A DNA stretch of 32,861 bases from Oscillospiraceae bacterium (GTDB lineage Bacteria; Bacillota; Clostridia; UMGS1810), in contig SVJU01000020.1 in NCBI GenBank assembly GCA_015068825.1, positions 1-32,861 on the forward strand, read 5' to 3'. Shown here in pieces: positions 7,554-13,769 of this stretch. The position numbers and the translations under genes were made by a program. Each line of letters opens with the position of its first letter. The stretch's first letter is position 1. The notes beneath the pieces are model-generated. The model made no database searches and was not told where the DNA came from. It worked only from the letters and a program-made list of their open reading frames with translations.

Positions 7554-8135
7554 ATGAAAAAAATGTTTAAAAAACTAAAAATGAGGGATTTTAAAATGCA
7601 CATATACAACAAGAAACTTATTGTTGCATTATCGCTTGTTGTTATTGTTGGCGTTGCAGGGTATCTTAATTTTATGTATGATGCAAGTGAACAAACTACT
7701 TTAAAAGATTATATTGAAACGGTACAGAATATTGAAAACGACGAAGAAAATGCAGGCGAGATTGAAATGGTTGACGCACCTAAAACAAGTGCTGAAAACT
7801 ATTTTGTAACAGCGAGATTAAACCGCGAAACTGCCCGCAGCGAAGGAATAGAGCTTTTAAAAAATACAATAAACAACGAAAATGTATCTGATGAGGCCAA
7901 AATTGAAGCAGAAAACAAAATTTTTAAAATTTCGGATAATATTGAAAACGAAGTAAACATTGAAAATATTATAAAATCCAAAGGATTTTCAAATGTTCTG
8001 GTTTCTATAACCGACTCGGGAGTTAATGTAAGCATACAGGCAAAAAACCTTACAGCGCCCGAAACAGCGCAGATTTATGATGCAGTAAATCAATTTGTTA
8101 ATACAAATAATGTAAAAATAGTTGAAGTTCAGTAA
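7554..8135 (+). CDS. spoIIIAH: Stage III sporulation protein SpoIIIAH
   Basis: A 193-residue protein with one membrane helix (LIVALSLVVIVGVAGYLNFMY) and a YscJ/FliF-like extracytoplasmic domain that interlocks with forespore SpoIIQ. The conserved NYFVTARLNRETARSEGIELLKNTI and the C-terminal region fit the family. Two starts are credible: ATG 7554 (AAAGGA, 9-base spacing) and ATG 7596 (GAGGGA, 7-base spacing), the latter giving the shorter N-terminus usual in Bacillus. The asp23 promoter lies in the last codons of this gene. No spoIIQ is present in the window. Confidence 0.92.
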   Translation: MKKMFKKLKMRDFKMHIYNKKLIVALSLVVIVGVAGYLNFMYDASEQTTLKDYIETVQNIENDEENAGEIEMVDAPKTSAENYFVTARLNRETARSEGIELLKNTINNENVSDEAKIEAENKIFKISDNIENEVNIENIIKSKGFSNVLVSITDSGVNVSIQAKNLTAPETAQIYDAVNQFVNTNNVKIVEVQ

Positions 8136-8150
8136 AAAATAGTGTATAAT
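8122..8150 (+). promoter_or_regulatory. Promoter of the Asp23-family gene
   Basis: TTGAAG (8122-8127), a 17-base spacer and TATAAT (8145-8150). The -35 box lies inside the end of spoIIIAH, which makes the Asp23 gene independently transcribable outside sporulation. Confidence 0.75.
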
Positions 8151-8216
8151 ATATTTTACATAAAGAAAAAATATTAAAACAGTATTGTTTTTAATCGTAT
8201 GAAAGGAAGGAATACT

Positions 8217-8618
8217 ATGGATAAATCTTATGAAATTAATGTAAATTCAGGAAATGTAAAAATATCAGAAGAAGTTATTGCAACAATTTCGCAGATTGCT
8301 GTGAGCGAGGTTGAAGGTATTATAGGCACAGGTTCATCTTTTGCAGGTGAAATTAAACAAATTCTTTCTAAAAAAACAATGACAGGCAAGGGTGTTAAAG
8401 TTGAAATAAGCGATACAGATGTTACCATTGATATTAATGTTATTGTAAAATATGGTACAAAAATTCCTGAAGCAGCCTGGGAAATTCAGGAGAATGTTAA
8501 AAAGAATGTTGAGTCTATGACAGGGCTTTCGGTGTGCAAGGTTAATGTTCATGTAACAGGAATTGAAGCCGAAGAAGAAGTAAAACCCATTGAAGAAGTA
8601 AAAGAAGAAAACGAATAA
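8217..8618 (+). CDS. Asp23/Gls24 family envelope stress protein
   Basis: A 133-residue protein with the Asp23/Gls24 fold: ISEEVIATISQIAVSEVEGIIGTG at the N-terminus, GVKVEISDTDVTIDINVIVKYG in the middle and NVKKNVESMTGLSVCKVNVHVTGIE at the end. Members are membrane-associated cytoplasmic proteins linked to envelope stress. In Clostridia one copy usually follows spoIIIAH, as here. An ATG at 8199 is in frame, but the ATG at 8217 follows AAGGAAGG by 6 bases. The last 13 residues are acidic and repetitive. Confidence 0.92.
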   Translation: MDKSYEINVNSGNVKISEEVIATISQIAVSEVEGIIGTGSSFAGEIKQILSKKTMTGKGVKVEISDTDVTIDINVIVKYGTKIPEAAWEIQENVKKNVESMTGLSVCKVNVHVTGIEAEEEVKPIEEVKEENE

Positions 8619-8630
8619 GTTTTTATATGT

Positions 8631-8668
8631 AAAATCCCTCTTCGTAAAGAAGAGGGATTTTGCTTTTT
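8631..8668 (+). terminator. Terminator after the Asp23-family gene
   Basis: AAAATCCCTCTTC pairs with GAAGAGGGATTTT across a very small loop (8631-8661), followed by GCTTTTT. Confidence 0.88.
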
Positions 8669-8707
8669 ATGTAGTTTGTTTGGTGACAAAGAGAGCTATG
8701 AAAATTA

Positions 8708-8761
8708 AAATATGCTGTTAAGGTTAATTGAAACTTAAACTTAACAGCATATTTGTTTTTT
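8708..8761. terminator. Long hairpin terminator bounding the toxin island
   Basis: A perfect 15-bp stem (8708-8722 with 8740-8754) has a 17-base loop, followed by GTTTTTT on the plus strand and T-rich sequence on the minus strand. It lies just beyond the last minus-strand immunity gene and relic and is the natural end of that transcript. Confidence 0.7.
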
Positions 8762-8771
8762 CAAAACAGAA

Positions 8772-8806
8772 AACATCAAGACCTGCTGAAAGGAAATTGC
8801 CTTTTA
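8772..8806 (-). pseudogene. Relic of the pre-toxin segment (copy C)
   Basis: Read on the minus strand this gives LKGNFLSAGLDV, matching LLRGDFLSAGLDV of the full toxin (copy A) and of copy B. It starts right at the stop codon of the neighbouring immunity gene and ends after about 12 codons. It is a small scar of the module that separates the toxin cassettes. Confidence 0.7.
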
Positions 8807-9160
8807 ATCCCTTTCAATCTCAGCAATGATTTTCAAAGTTTTTTGTCCTACATATTGTATAAACATATTTTTTGTTATTTCGCCATCAAATAATAAAGAT
8901 TCAATAACACTAAATGATATAACTTCATCTGTATATTTATCATTTAATAATAATAAATCTTCAATGAACTGAAATAATTGTTTTAAATATATTTTATTGT
9001 TAAATTTAATCTGTTCTTTAATAAAAGGTGCGAACACATCGCCATAAACAATATGTGACCCAGTGTTATCTCCATCTTGCCAAGAAGTTTCATCATCGTA
9101 TAGTTCTTTTATTTCGGGGAGAGCATATTTTAACCTCAAATTCAATTCTTTACTTGTCAT
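8804..9160 (-). CDS. Probable immunity protein for the adjacent orphan toxin tip
   Basis: A 118-residue acidic, helical soluble protein with no signal peptide. The layout (SHIVYGDVFAPFIKEQI, LKQLFQFIEDLLLLNDKYTDEVISFSVIESLLF) resembles small immunity-type proteins such as the DUF7674 family, from memory and with moderate confidence. The ATG at 9160 has a strong GGAGGG ribosome site. It starts one base after the end of the toxin-tip frame, the usual toxin-immunity order, so it probably neutralises that tip. The exact mechanism is not visible. Confidence 0.6.
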   Translation of the reverse strand: MTSKELNLRLKYALPEIKELYDDETSWQDGDNTGSHIVYGDVFAPFIKEQIKFNNKIYLKQLFQFIEDLLLLNDKYTDEVISFSVIESLLFDGEITKNMFIQYVGQKTLKIIAEIERD

Positions 9161-9161
9161 A

Positions 9162-9626
9162 TTATTTTCCCTCCAATGCATTTTTTATATTTTCCATAAT
9201 TTCAATAGCTATTTTTTCTTCTTCACTGGTTAAGTTTTGCATCTTTATAATATTTTCGAGATTTTTCAAGCGTTCTTTTCCTTTTTGAATATGAGATTTA
9301 CCGCCTATCAATTTTCCAGTCTGTAATTCATATCTGATTGCATCTGCCAATCCACCGTCGCCAATTGTAGCATTTGATCTATAAATTTCATTTATAGCGT
9401 TTTTTAACTTCGGATTGTTGACTTTTGTCAATAATATATCTCTTAGGTAAATTTTTGCATTATCCGTAAAATCATCAACCTTATCAACAGCTTTAACTGC
9501 ATCAATAGCAGCATCAGCTTTATTGATGATTTTAGCGATATCTGCAACTTCGCCGACAAAAGGAATGACACCAAACGCATCAAGACCAGCTGAAAGGAAA
9601 TCGCCCCTTAATAAATCTACGGGTAT
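9162..9626 (-). pseudogene. Orphan toxin cassette: partial pre-toxin segment (copy B) fused to a C-terminal toxin tip
   Basis: One continuous frame of 155 codons without a usable start. It begins IPVDLLRGDFLSAGLD immediately after the stop of the upstream immunity gene, follows the pre-toxin segment of the toxin at 10721-11614 to about 9455, then changes to a different tip containing IYRSNATIGDGGLADAIRYE and GGKSHIQKGKERLKNLE. That tip recalls C-terminal domains of secreted polymorphic toxins in Firmicutes, but its activity is not recognised. It has no N-terminal delivery domain and no ATG before its end, so it is probably silent unless recombined onto the full toxin. A TTG at 9431 could give only the bare tip. 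Confidence 0.65.
9455..9626 (-). repeat. Pre-toxin segment, copy B
   Basis: Closely similar at DNA and protein level to copy A (about 10935-11101), shared from the IPVDLLRGDF codons to the VKAV region. The junctions are at the stop of the upstream immunity gene and at the start of the new toxin tip. Confidence 0.8.
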
Positions 9627-9627
9627 T

Positions 9628-9933
9628 TTAATTTATTTTAACACCATCTACTAAAATTTCTTTTGGAAAGTTATGATAATTTATTAAAAATCCATTACTT
9701 TGTGTAATAAATACAGGAGGATTTTTAAAAATTAAAATTGCCTTAAATGAAAATGACCATAGTTCTTCGCAGGTTTCATTTTCGCAATCGATCTCATCTT
9801 CAAAACAAGTATCTAGTTTCGCTAAAACAGAACTGCCATTTTCCCACAGCAATAACATATTATTTTTATCATATTTATATAAATTTTTTGAAAACTTTCC
9901 AATAATTTTTTCTTCTTTATTATTTAAATACAT
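9628..9933 (-). CDS. Probable immunity protein, orphan cassette
   Basis: A 101-residue soluble acidic protein. The in-frame open region extends to 10107, but the ATG at 9933 has a clear AAAGGAG site 7 bases away, and the upstream part belongs to a broken toxin. Features include LYKYDKNNMLLLWENGSSVLAKLDT and a cluster CENETCEELWSFSFKAI. No family is recognised. The immunity role rests on position: directly after a toxin C-terminal fragment and before copy B of the pre-toxin segment. Confidence 0.6.
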   Translation of the reverse strand: MYLNNKEEKIIGKFSKNLYKYDKNNMLLLWENGSSVLAKLDTCFEDEIDCENETCEELWSFSFKAILIFKNPPVFITQSNGFLINYHNFPKEILVDGVKIN

Positions 9934-9953
9934 CTTTTTCTCCTTTAGCATAA

Positions 9954-10143
9954 TTATGGTCTTGCTGGTACTATATGAGCACCGTCTATTGAATAGTGTA
10001 TTATTCCTTTTGTTGTTTTTTGAGGGATATTTGTTTCTATGTGCAAGAAAATTACTCAAAGCATATAAACCGCCGCTTTTTGTATTTTCAAAATCATTTG
10101 TATCCAAATGTGATGAAACGGATACAATATTTAGACATTTTAA
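9954..10143 (-). pseudogene. Frameshifted toxin C-terminal remnant
   Basis: Two frames join to make a plausible toxin end. The first reads ...LDTNDFENTKSGGLYALSNFLAHRN. The second, shifted, reads ETNIPQKTTKGIIHYSIDGAHIVPARP and stops with TAA at 9954-9956, just before the ribosome site of the following immunity gene. It begins straight after the stop of the previous immunity gene with no start codon. I read it as a degraded toxin tip with a one-base type frameshift near 10045. Confidence 0.5.
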
Positions 10144-10146
10144 TTA

Positions 10147-10707
10147 TTATTCTTCACAATATTCACAACCCATGATAACAATATGAGGGGTTTCATTATT
10201 TCCTATCTCAAAAAATCTCCAGCATTCTTCCGCTTCACTTGTATCTATGAACACATCAATATCATAATTATTAGACAAATTTATGTTTAAGTCTCCATAC
10301 TTATTGACTTGTATAGCTTTTACCAGCAGGGGGCTCTTTGTAAGGTCGAAAATATTTGCTATCTTTTCATCAAACTTATTATGTCCTTTTATATCCCACT
10401 GAAAAGTTTCTTCATAAAAATCATTATCTTGTAACGCAACACTTGGTTTAAAGATATCATCCTGTGTTAATAATATTTTGTTATTAAAGCTTATTCTAAA
10501 AAGTCCATCAATGTGTAATGCATATTTTGATTTTAGAGATTCTTTAACATCAAAAACACCTTCAGCTGTTTTATATACAGTTTTACTTGTAACTTTATCC
10601 CCAAATCCCAAACAGAGCATAGATCCGGTTCTTAGTATTTCATTAATAGGTTGTTCTTTTAGTTGTATTAAATTTTTCATTACCTTATCAAGTTCAATTT
10701 TATTCAT
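10147..10707 (-). CDS. Probable immunity protein of the MuF/pre-toxin toxin
   Basis: A 186-residue soluble protein. The ATG at 10707 follows GGAGG by 7 bases; an in-frame upstream ATG at 10746 overlaps the toxin end and lacks a site. LCLGFGD, KYALHIDGLFRISFNNKILLTQDDIF and AEECWRFFEIG recall a Firmicutes immunity-like family (DUF6188-type, from memory). It starts 13 bases after the toxin stop, which is the standard toxin-immunity arrangement. Confidence 0.62.
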   Translation of the reverse strand: MNKIELDKVMKNLIQLKEQPINEILRTGSMLCLGFGDKVTSKTVYKTAEGVFDVKESLKSKYALHIDGLFRISFNNKILLTQDDIFKPSVALQDNDFYEETFQWDIKGHNKFDEKIANIFDLTKSPLLVKAIQVNKYGDLNINLSNNYDIDVFIDTSEAEECWRFFEIGNNETPHIVIMGCEYCEE

Positions 10708-10720
10708 TTTATATCCTCCA

Positions 10721-11614
10721 TTATTTATTAAACCAACTCTTGGCAAAATCTAATATTTCCTGGTAACCCCAATTTTGTCCATGGATTAAATCATGTAATT
10801 CCCTTTGTTGTTTTGGGGTCAATTTAAGTTTTTTTGCAATACTTCCCGTTTGTTTGTTCTGTGCCTTATTATTGCGCGGAGTCCCTCGCTTTTGTTTATT
10901 TATAATATTGCTTGTCTTTCGGCTAACATTAAAGGTATCTGTTGCTTTGTCAGCTTTATTAACAGCTTTAACTGCATCAATAGCATCATCAGCTTTATTG
11001 ATGATTTTAGCGGTATCTGCAACTTCGCCGATAAAAGGAACAACGCCAAGCACATCAAGACCTGCTGATAGAAAATCGCCTCTTAGCAAATCTACGGGTA
11101 TAGAAACTAAATCGGTAAATGTATCAAACCCCGGTATAAGTGATGCTACTGCAAGAAAATTACTTATTTTATCCAGCACCGATACATTTTCGGTTTCGTT
11201 TGATTTATCGTTAACACTTGAAACAACATTTGAGTTTTCATCTGTTATAAGTATTTCGCATTTGCAGTTTGGGTGAACAACAGGGAAAAACTCATTTTCA
11301 TCAAAATCTTTTATCAAAAATTCTTTGCCGTTCAGCTTTGCGCATTCTTCACAAGCATCATCATTTGCTATTAATTTATATGTATAATATCCTTCTTTTT
11401 CATAATCCCATAATAGCATACAGCTTTTTATTTGTCCACTTAAATTTGTTATTTCGTTTTGGGAGTCATCAACTATTTTTGTAAGTGATTTTTCTAATAG
11501 TGAAGCACTTTGAATGTAATCATTATCAAGCGAAAAAATTCTTGCAAATTCGTTTGTTATAAATTCTATGGTGTCAGCTTTTGATTGCTTGATTAAATTA
11601 TTAAAAACGGATTT
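10721..11614 (-). pseudogene. 5'-truncated polymorphic toxin: MuF-like domain, pre-toxin segment, C-terminal tip
   Basis: The frame is open from 11614 (after TGA at 11615-11617) to the stop at 10721, 297 residues. Its only ATG, at 11419, lies well inside the domain. In order it has a helical stretch, a MuF/phage-head-like zinc motif (C23, C26, H49, C52 and C54 counted from that ATG), a hydrophobic Gly-rich pre-toxin segment of the PT-TG kind (roughly 80-155), and a short basic tip with RGTPRNNKAQNKQ and LTPKQQRELHDLIHGQNW, typical of nuclease-like toxin ends. The start and any export domain are missing, so the gene is probably inactive, unless 11419 is used to make an intracellular protein. 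The tip's enzyme class is not certain. Confidence 0.65.
10935..11101 (-). repeat. Pre-toxin segment, copy A
   Basis: The intact copy of the segment repeated at 9455-9626 (copy B) and 8772-8806 (copy C), all in the same orientation. It encodes the Gly/Val-rich IPVDLLRGDFLSAGLDVLGV through KIINKADDAIDAVKAV region. Confidence 0.8.
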
Positions 11615-11632
11615 TCAGGAAAGTTTTATGTA

Positions 11633-11682
11633 GTAAAATAATATTTTACAATTTTACTTTTTTTAAAAACATATTGTAAAAT
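11633..11682. repeat. Cluster of ATTTTAC/GTAAAAT heptamers and a 10-bp inverted repeat
   Basis: The heptamer occurs at 11633-11639, 11643-11649, 11651-11657 and 11676-11682. ATTTTACAAT (11643-11652) and ATTGTAAAAT (11673-11682) form a perfect inverted repeat that overlaps the -35 box of the RNA promoter. It looks like an operator. Confidence 0.5.
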
Positions 11683-11702
11683 CTTTTGCAATGTGATAAA
11701 AT
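11674..11702 (+). promoter_or_regulatory. Promoter of the structured RNA
   Basis: TTGTAA (11674-11679), a 17-base spacer and TAAAAT (11697-11702) with the extended -10 TG at 11694-11695. The predicted transcript start is at about 11709, at the first base of the outer RNA helix. Confidence 0.72.
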
Positions 11703-11707
11703 GAAGA

Positions 11708-11863
11708 TGTCACATAGCTTCATATTTTTATATACAACGGAGAAACTAACCTTTGGTAAAAGGTGTTTCTCTCTTTTTCGCGTTTCTCTGTTGAATGTCG
11801 AAGCTGTGTGACAACTGCGAGGGAATACACTTTTTCGTGCGTTCCTTCGGGGACGCATTTTTT
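11708..11863 (+). ncRNA. Structured RNA with switch-like alternative helices, unknown class
   Basis: An outer 14-bp helix joins 11708-11721 to 11800-11813 (one G-U). Inside it, 11735-11746 pairs with 11782-11793 (12 bp, one G-U), or its GAGAAAC (11740-11746) pairs instead with 11765-11771, extending the hairpin 11749-11754/11759-11764. After the outer helix, 11822-11830 can pair with 11837-11845 (antiterminator-like), which competes with the terminator 11838-11857. It may be a free-standing RNA of about 155 bases or a regulated leader of the 53-residue gene downstream. It matches no riboswitch class I can recall. The structures are read by eye and not energy-scored. Confidence 0.65.
11838..11863 (+). 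terminator. Terminator at the end of the structured RNA
   Basis: TGCGTTCC, loop TTCG and GGGACGCA form 8 bp with one G-U, followed by six T. It lies before the ribosome site of the downstream gene, so read-through would be needed to express that gene. Confidence 0.8.
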
Positions 11864-11884
11864 ATTTGTAAAGGAGAAATATTT

Positions 11885-12046
11885 ATGCCTGATTATAAGA
11901 AAATGTATTGTGAGCTGTTTAACGCAGTAACAGATGCAATAGAAATACTTGAAAAAGCGCAAGATAATACCTTGGATTTTTTAATTGAGTCGTGCGAAAA
12001 TGATAATAAAAATTTAGAAAGAAATAAAAAAGAACAAAAATTTTAA
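11885..12046 (+). CDS. Small helical protein of 53 residues, unknown function
   Basis: Begins MPDYKKMYCELFNAVTDAIEILEKAQ and continues with a charged Asn/Lys-rich tail. It is probably one or two amphipathic helices with no membrane segment or signal. The ATG follows AAAGGAG by 8 bases, a strong site. The frame is open further upstream (from 11795), but that part lies inside the structured RNA and terminator. I recall similar short 'DYKxLYxxLFNAxTDAI' proteins as hypothetical genes in Firmicutes, with no known role. The structured RNA and its terminator suggest expression controlled by antitermination. Confidence 0.7.
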   Translation: MPDYKKMYCELFNAVTDAIEILEKAQDNTLDFLIESCENDNKNLERNKKEQKF

Positions 12047-12080
12047 AAGGCTTCTAACCATCAGTTTAGAAGCCTTATTT
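12047..12080. terminator. Bidirectional terminator
   Basis: AAGGCTTCTAA (12047-12057) pairs with TTTAGAAGCCTT (12065-12076), with A-rich sequence on the left and T-rich on the right. It lies between the 53-residue gene and the converging SGNH gene. Confidence 0.82.
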
Positions 12081-12085
12081 TGTTA

Positions 12086-12721
12086 TTAAATTCCGTGAGG
12101 TTTTGCGGTATACATTTCTTCTTTATATTCAAACTCTTCGGTGATGCCAAGAAGTGGTTTTAAATGCGATAGCACCTGAAGTGTAAATGCTTTTGTTCCC
12201 ATTGGCGTATAGTAGTGAACAGCATCGGAGTGTGCTTCTTCGGGAAGTGATTTTGAAAGAGCATAAAGGTCGTTAACCTCAAAACCGTATTTTTTAACAA
12301 TTTCTACTGCTGTTTTATTATACTCTTCAATTTCTTCATTATAGCGCTTGAAGTTTACACTCATTCTTTCGGAAATAACACTTGTTGATGTTGCAAATAT
12401 AACTTTTGCATCAGGATAAAGATTTTTTATTCTTTTGCAAATTCTGTCTATGTAATATGCGTACATATCTATGGGGGTTTGCACATCTTCTTCAAACATT
12501 CTTAAACAATCCCATAATCCTGCATTCCAGTGGATTATATCAATATCTTCATTTTTAATGCCTGTTCCTTTGTAAAATTCGTGTAAGTTTCTTAACACAT
12601 AAGCGGCAAATCTACCACTTTCGTTTGGTAAAATTATATTTGCCCTTCCTTCTAATGTTTTTTTAACCGATTTGTCATATCCTGCACGAATTGAATCGCC
12701 GACAAGTAATACATTTTTCAC
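12086..12721 (-). CDS. SGNH/GDSL-type esterase
   Basis: A 211-residue cytoplasmic hydrolase with the block I GDS (S10 nucleophile), the block III-like HWNAGLW (N66) and the block V DAVHY with D166 and H169. The family removes acetyl or other acyl groups from sugars and other substrates. There is no signal peptide, so it acts on imported material. The GTG start follows AGGAGG with about 8 bases between. It has its own promoter and lies next to the AraC regulator and the sugar/uronate genes, so deacetylation of a plant-derived oligosaccharide or glycoside is a reasonable inference. Confidence 0.8.
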   Translation of the reverse strand: MKNVLLVGDSIRAGYDKSVKKTLEGRANIILPNESGRFAAYVLRNLHEFYKGTGIKNEDIDIIHWNAGLWDCLRMFEEDVQTPIDMYAYYIDRICKRIKNLYPDAKVIFATSTSVISERMSVNFKRYNEEIEEYNKTAVEIVKKYGFEVNDLYALSKSLPEEAHSDAVHYYTPMGTKAFTLQVLSHLKPLLGITEEFEYKEEMYTAKPHGI

Positions 12722-12755
12722 TCAAAATTCCTCCTTGTTTTTTGTGGGTATCATA

Positions 12756-12784
12756 ATTATATCTTAAAACAAAATTAAATACAA
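12756..12784 (-). promoter_or_regulatory. Promoter of the SGNH hydrolase gene
   Basis: On the minus strand: TTGTAT (plus 12779-12784), 17 bases, TATAAT (plus 12756-12761). It lies between the araC-type gene and the hydrolase. Confidence 0.7.
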
Positions 12785-12786
12785 GC

Positions 12787-13629
12787 TTAATTTCCTACTT
12801 CATATTTTAAGCCGTCGCGCGGGGATAAACCAGTTTCTTTAATGTATATCTTATAAAAATTTGAATAGCTTCCAAATCCCGCTTCAAATGAGGCATCAGA
12901 TATTGATTTTCCTTTTTTACAAAGCTTTTTAACATACATTATTCGTTTATTAGTTATGTATCTGTTTACTGTTATTCCTGTTCGTGTTTTAAAAATTCTG
13001 CAAAGATGACATTTCGATATAAAAAACTTTTCCGCAATTTCGTCGAGTGATTTTATTTCTGCAAGATTTTCGTTGAGATAATCTATGATTTTTTTAACAA
13101 TGTCATTTGGCATGTCCTCGGTGCTGTTTTCAAAGTCGGATTTGCTTATAAGATAAAGTATTTCCACAAGTGCTGCCCTTGCAGAGGCATCCTCATAAGG
13201 ATTTTCTGCTTCAAGATATTTTTCAAATCGTTCTATAGCATCAAAAAGTCCTGATTCTTTAACATATTCCGCTTTAATAAGATTGCATTCGCCCAATCGA
13301 TGCTCGGTAAAAATTTTTTGATAATATTTGCAATTTGTTGCTTCAAAAAAAGAAGGCGATACTGTTATAACAATTCTTTTATATGTCTTCTTTGAAAGAT
13401 GTATTGTCTGGTGCATTTCGTTATTTCGTATAATGAGCATATCATAAGGATTTAACTTATATGCACTACCCTCAATAAAAAATTTAATGTCACCATCTAA
13501 AAATGTAAATATTTCGTATGTATTATGGTTATGTAGTGTAACATCATCAAGATTATTAGCATCACTTACTTTTTTTTGAAAAGCATAAAGTCTTGTTGGT
13601 TCTGAATAACTTATACATGAATTATCCAT
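12787..13629 (-). CDS. AraC-family transcriptional regulator
   Basis: 280 residues: an N-terminal cupin-like sensor domain (HNHNTYEIFTFLDGDIKFFIEG near 35-58) and a C-terminal double helix-turn-helix of the AraC type (KSLDEIAEKFFISKCHLCRIFKTRTG... SISDASFEAGFGSYSNFYKIYIKETGLSP). The ATG at 13629 is 5 bases from GGGGTGA; the GTG at 13638 lies inside that site. It is divergent from the dehydrogenase-uxaC-uxuB gene set, so it probably senses the sugar and activates both arms. Direct repeats in the shared intergenic region fit AraC half-sites. Confidence 0.9.
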   Translation of the reverse strand: MDNSCISYSEPTRLYAFQKKVSDANNLDDVTLHNHNTYEIFTFLDGDIKFFIEGSAYKLNPYDMLIIRNNEMHQTIHLSKKTYKRIVITVSPSFFEATNCKYYQKIFTEHRLGECNLIKAEYVKESGLFDAIERFEKYLEAENPYEDASARAALVEILYLISKSDFENSTEDMPNDIVKKIIDYLNENLAEIKSLDEIAEKFFISKCHLCRIFKTRTGITVNRYITNKRIMYVKKLCKKGKSISDASFEAGFGSYSNFYKIYIKETGLSPRDGLKYEVGN

Positions 13630-13665
13630 ATAAATCACCCCATAAATATATCTTATAACAAAAAA

Positions 13666-13696
13666 TCAATATTTGCAATGTTTTTAGTCAATATTT
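13666..13696. promoter_or_regulatory. Direct repeats, candidate AraC-type operator
   Basis: TCAATATTT occurs at 13666-13674 and 13688-13696, 22 bases start to start and therefore on about the same face of the helix. A second motif, ATTTGCAA, occurs at 13671-13678 and 13705-13712. They lie between the regulator and the divergent catabolic genes. Confidence 0.5.
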
Positions 13697-13706
13697 ATGA
13701 GGAAAT

Positions 13707-13738
13707 TTGCAAAGATTTATGTTAAACTATGGTAAAAT
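13707..13738 (+). promoter_or_regulatory. Activator-dependent-looking promoter of the catabolic genes
   Basis: The extended -10 TGGTAAAAT (13730-13738) has no good -35 at the normal distance; the nearest, TTGCAA (13707-13712), is 20 bases away. A weak -35 beside AraC-like repeats suggests the need for an activator. Confidence 0.45.
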
Positions 13739-13769
13739 AGAGATTTTCTGTTTGAAAGGATTGATAAAG

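Noticed and set aside
11708-11863. 6S RNA, retron RNA or c-di-GMP riboswitch
   Set aside because: There is no 6S-type central bubble at the right length, no reverse transcriptase nearby, and none of the conserved blocks of the c-di-GMP classes.
11720-11962. Minus-strand open frames across the structured RNA and the 53-residue gene
   Set aside because: They have no ribosome site and are opposite the strongly signalled plus-strand unit (promoter, hairpins, terminator, AAAGGAG site).
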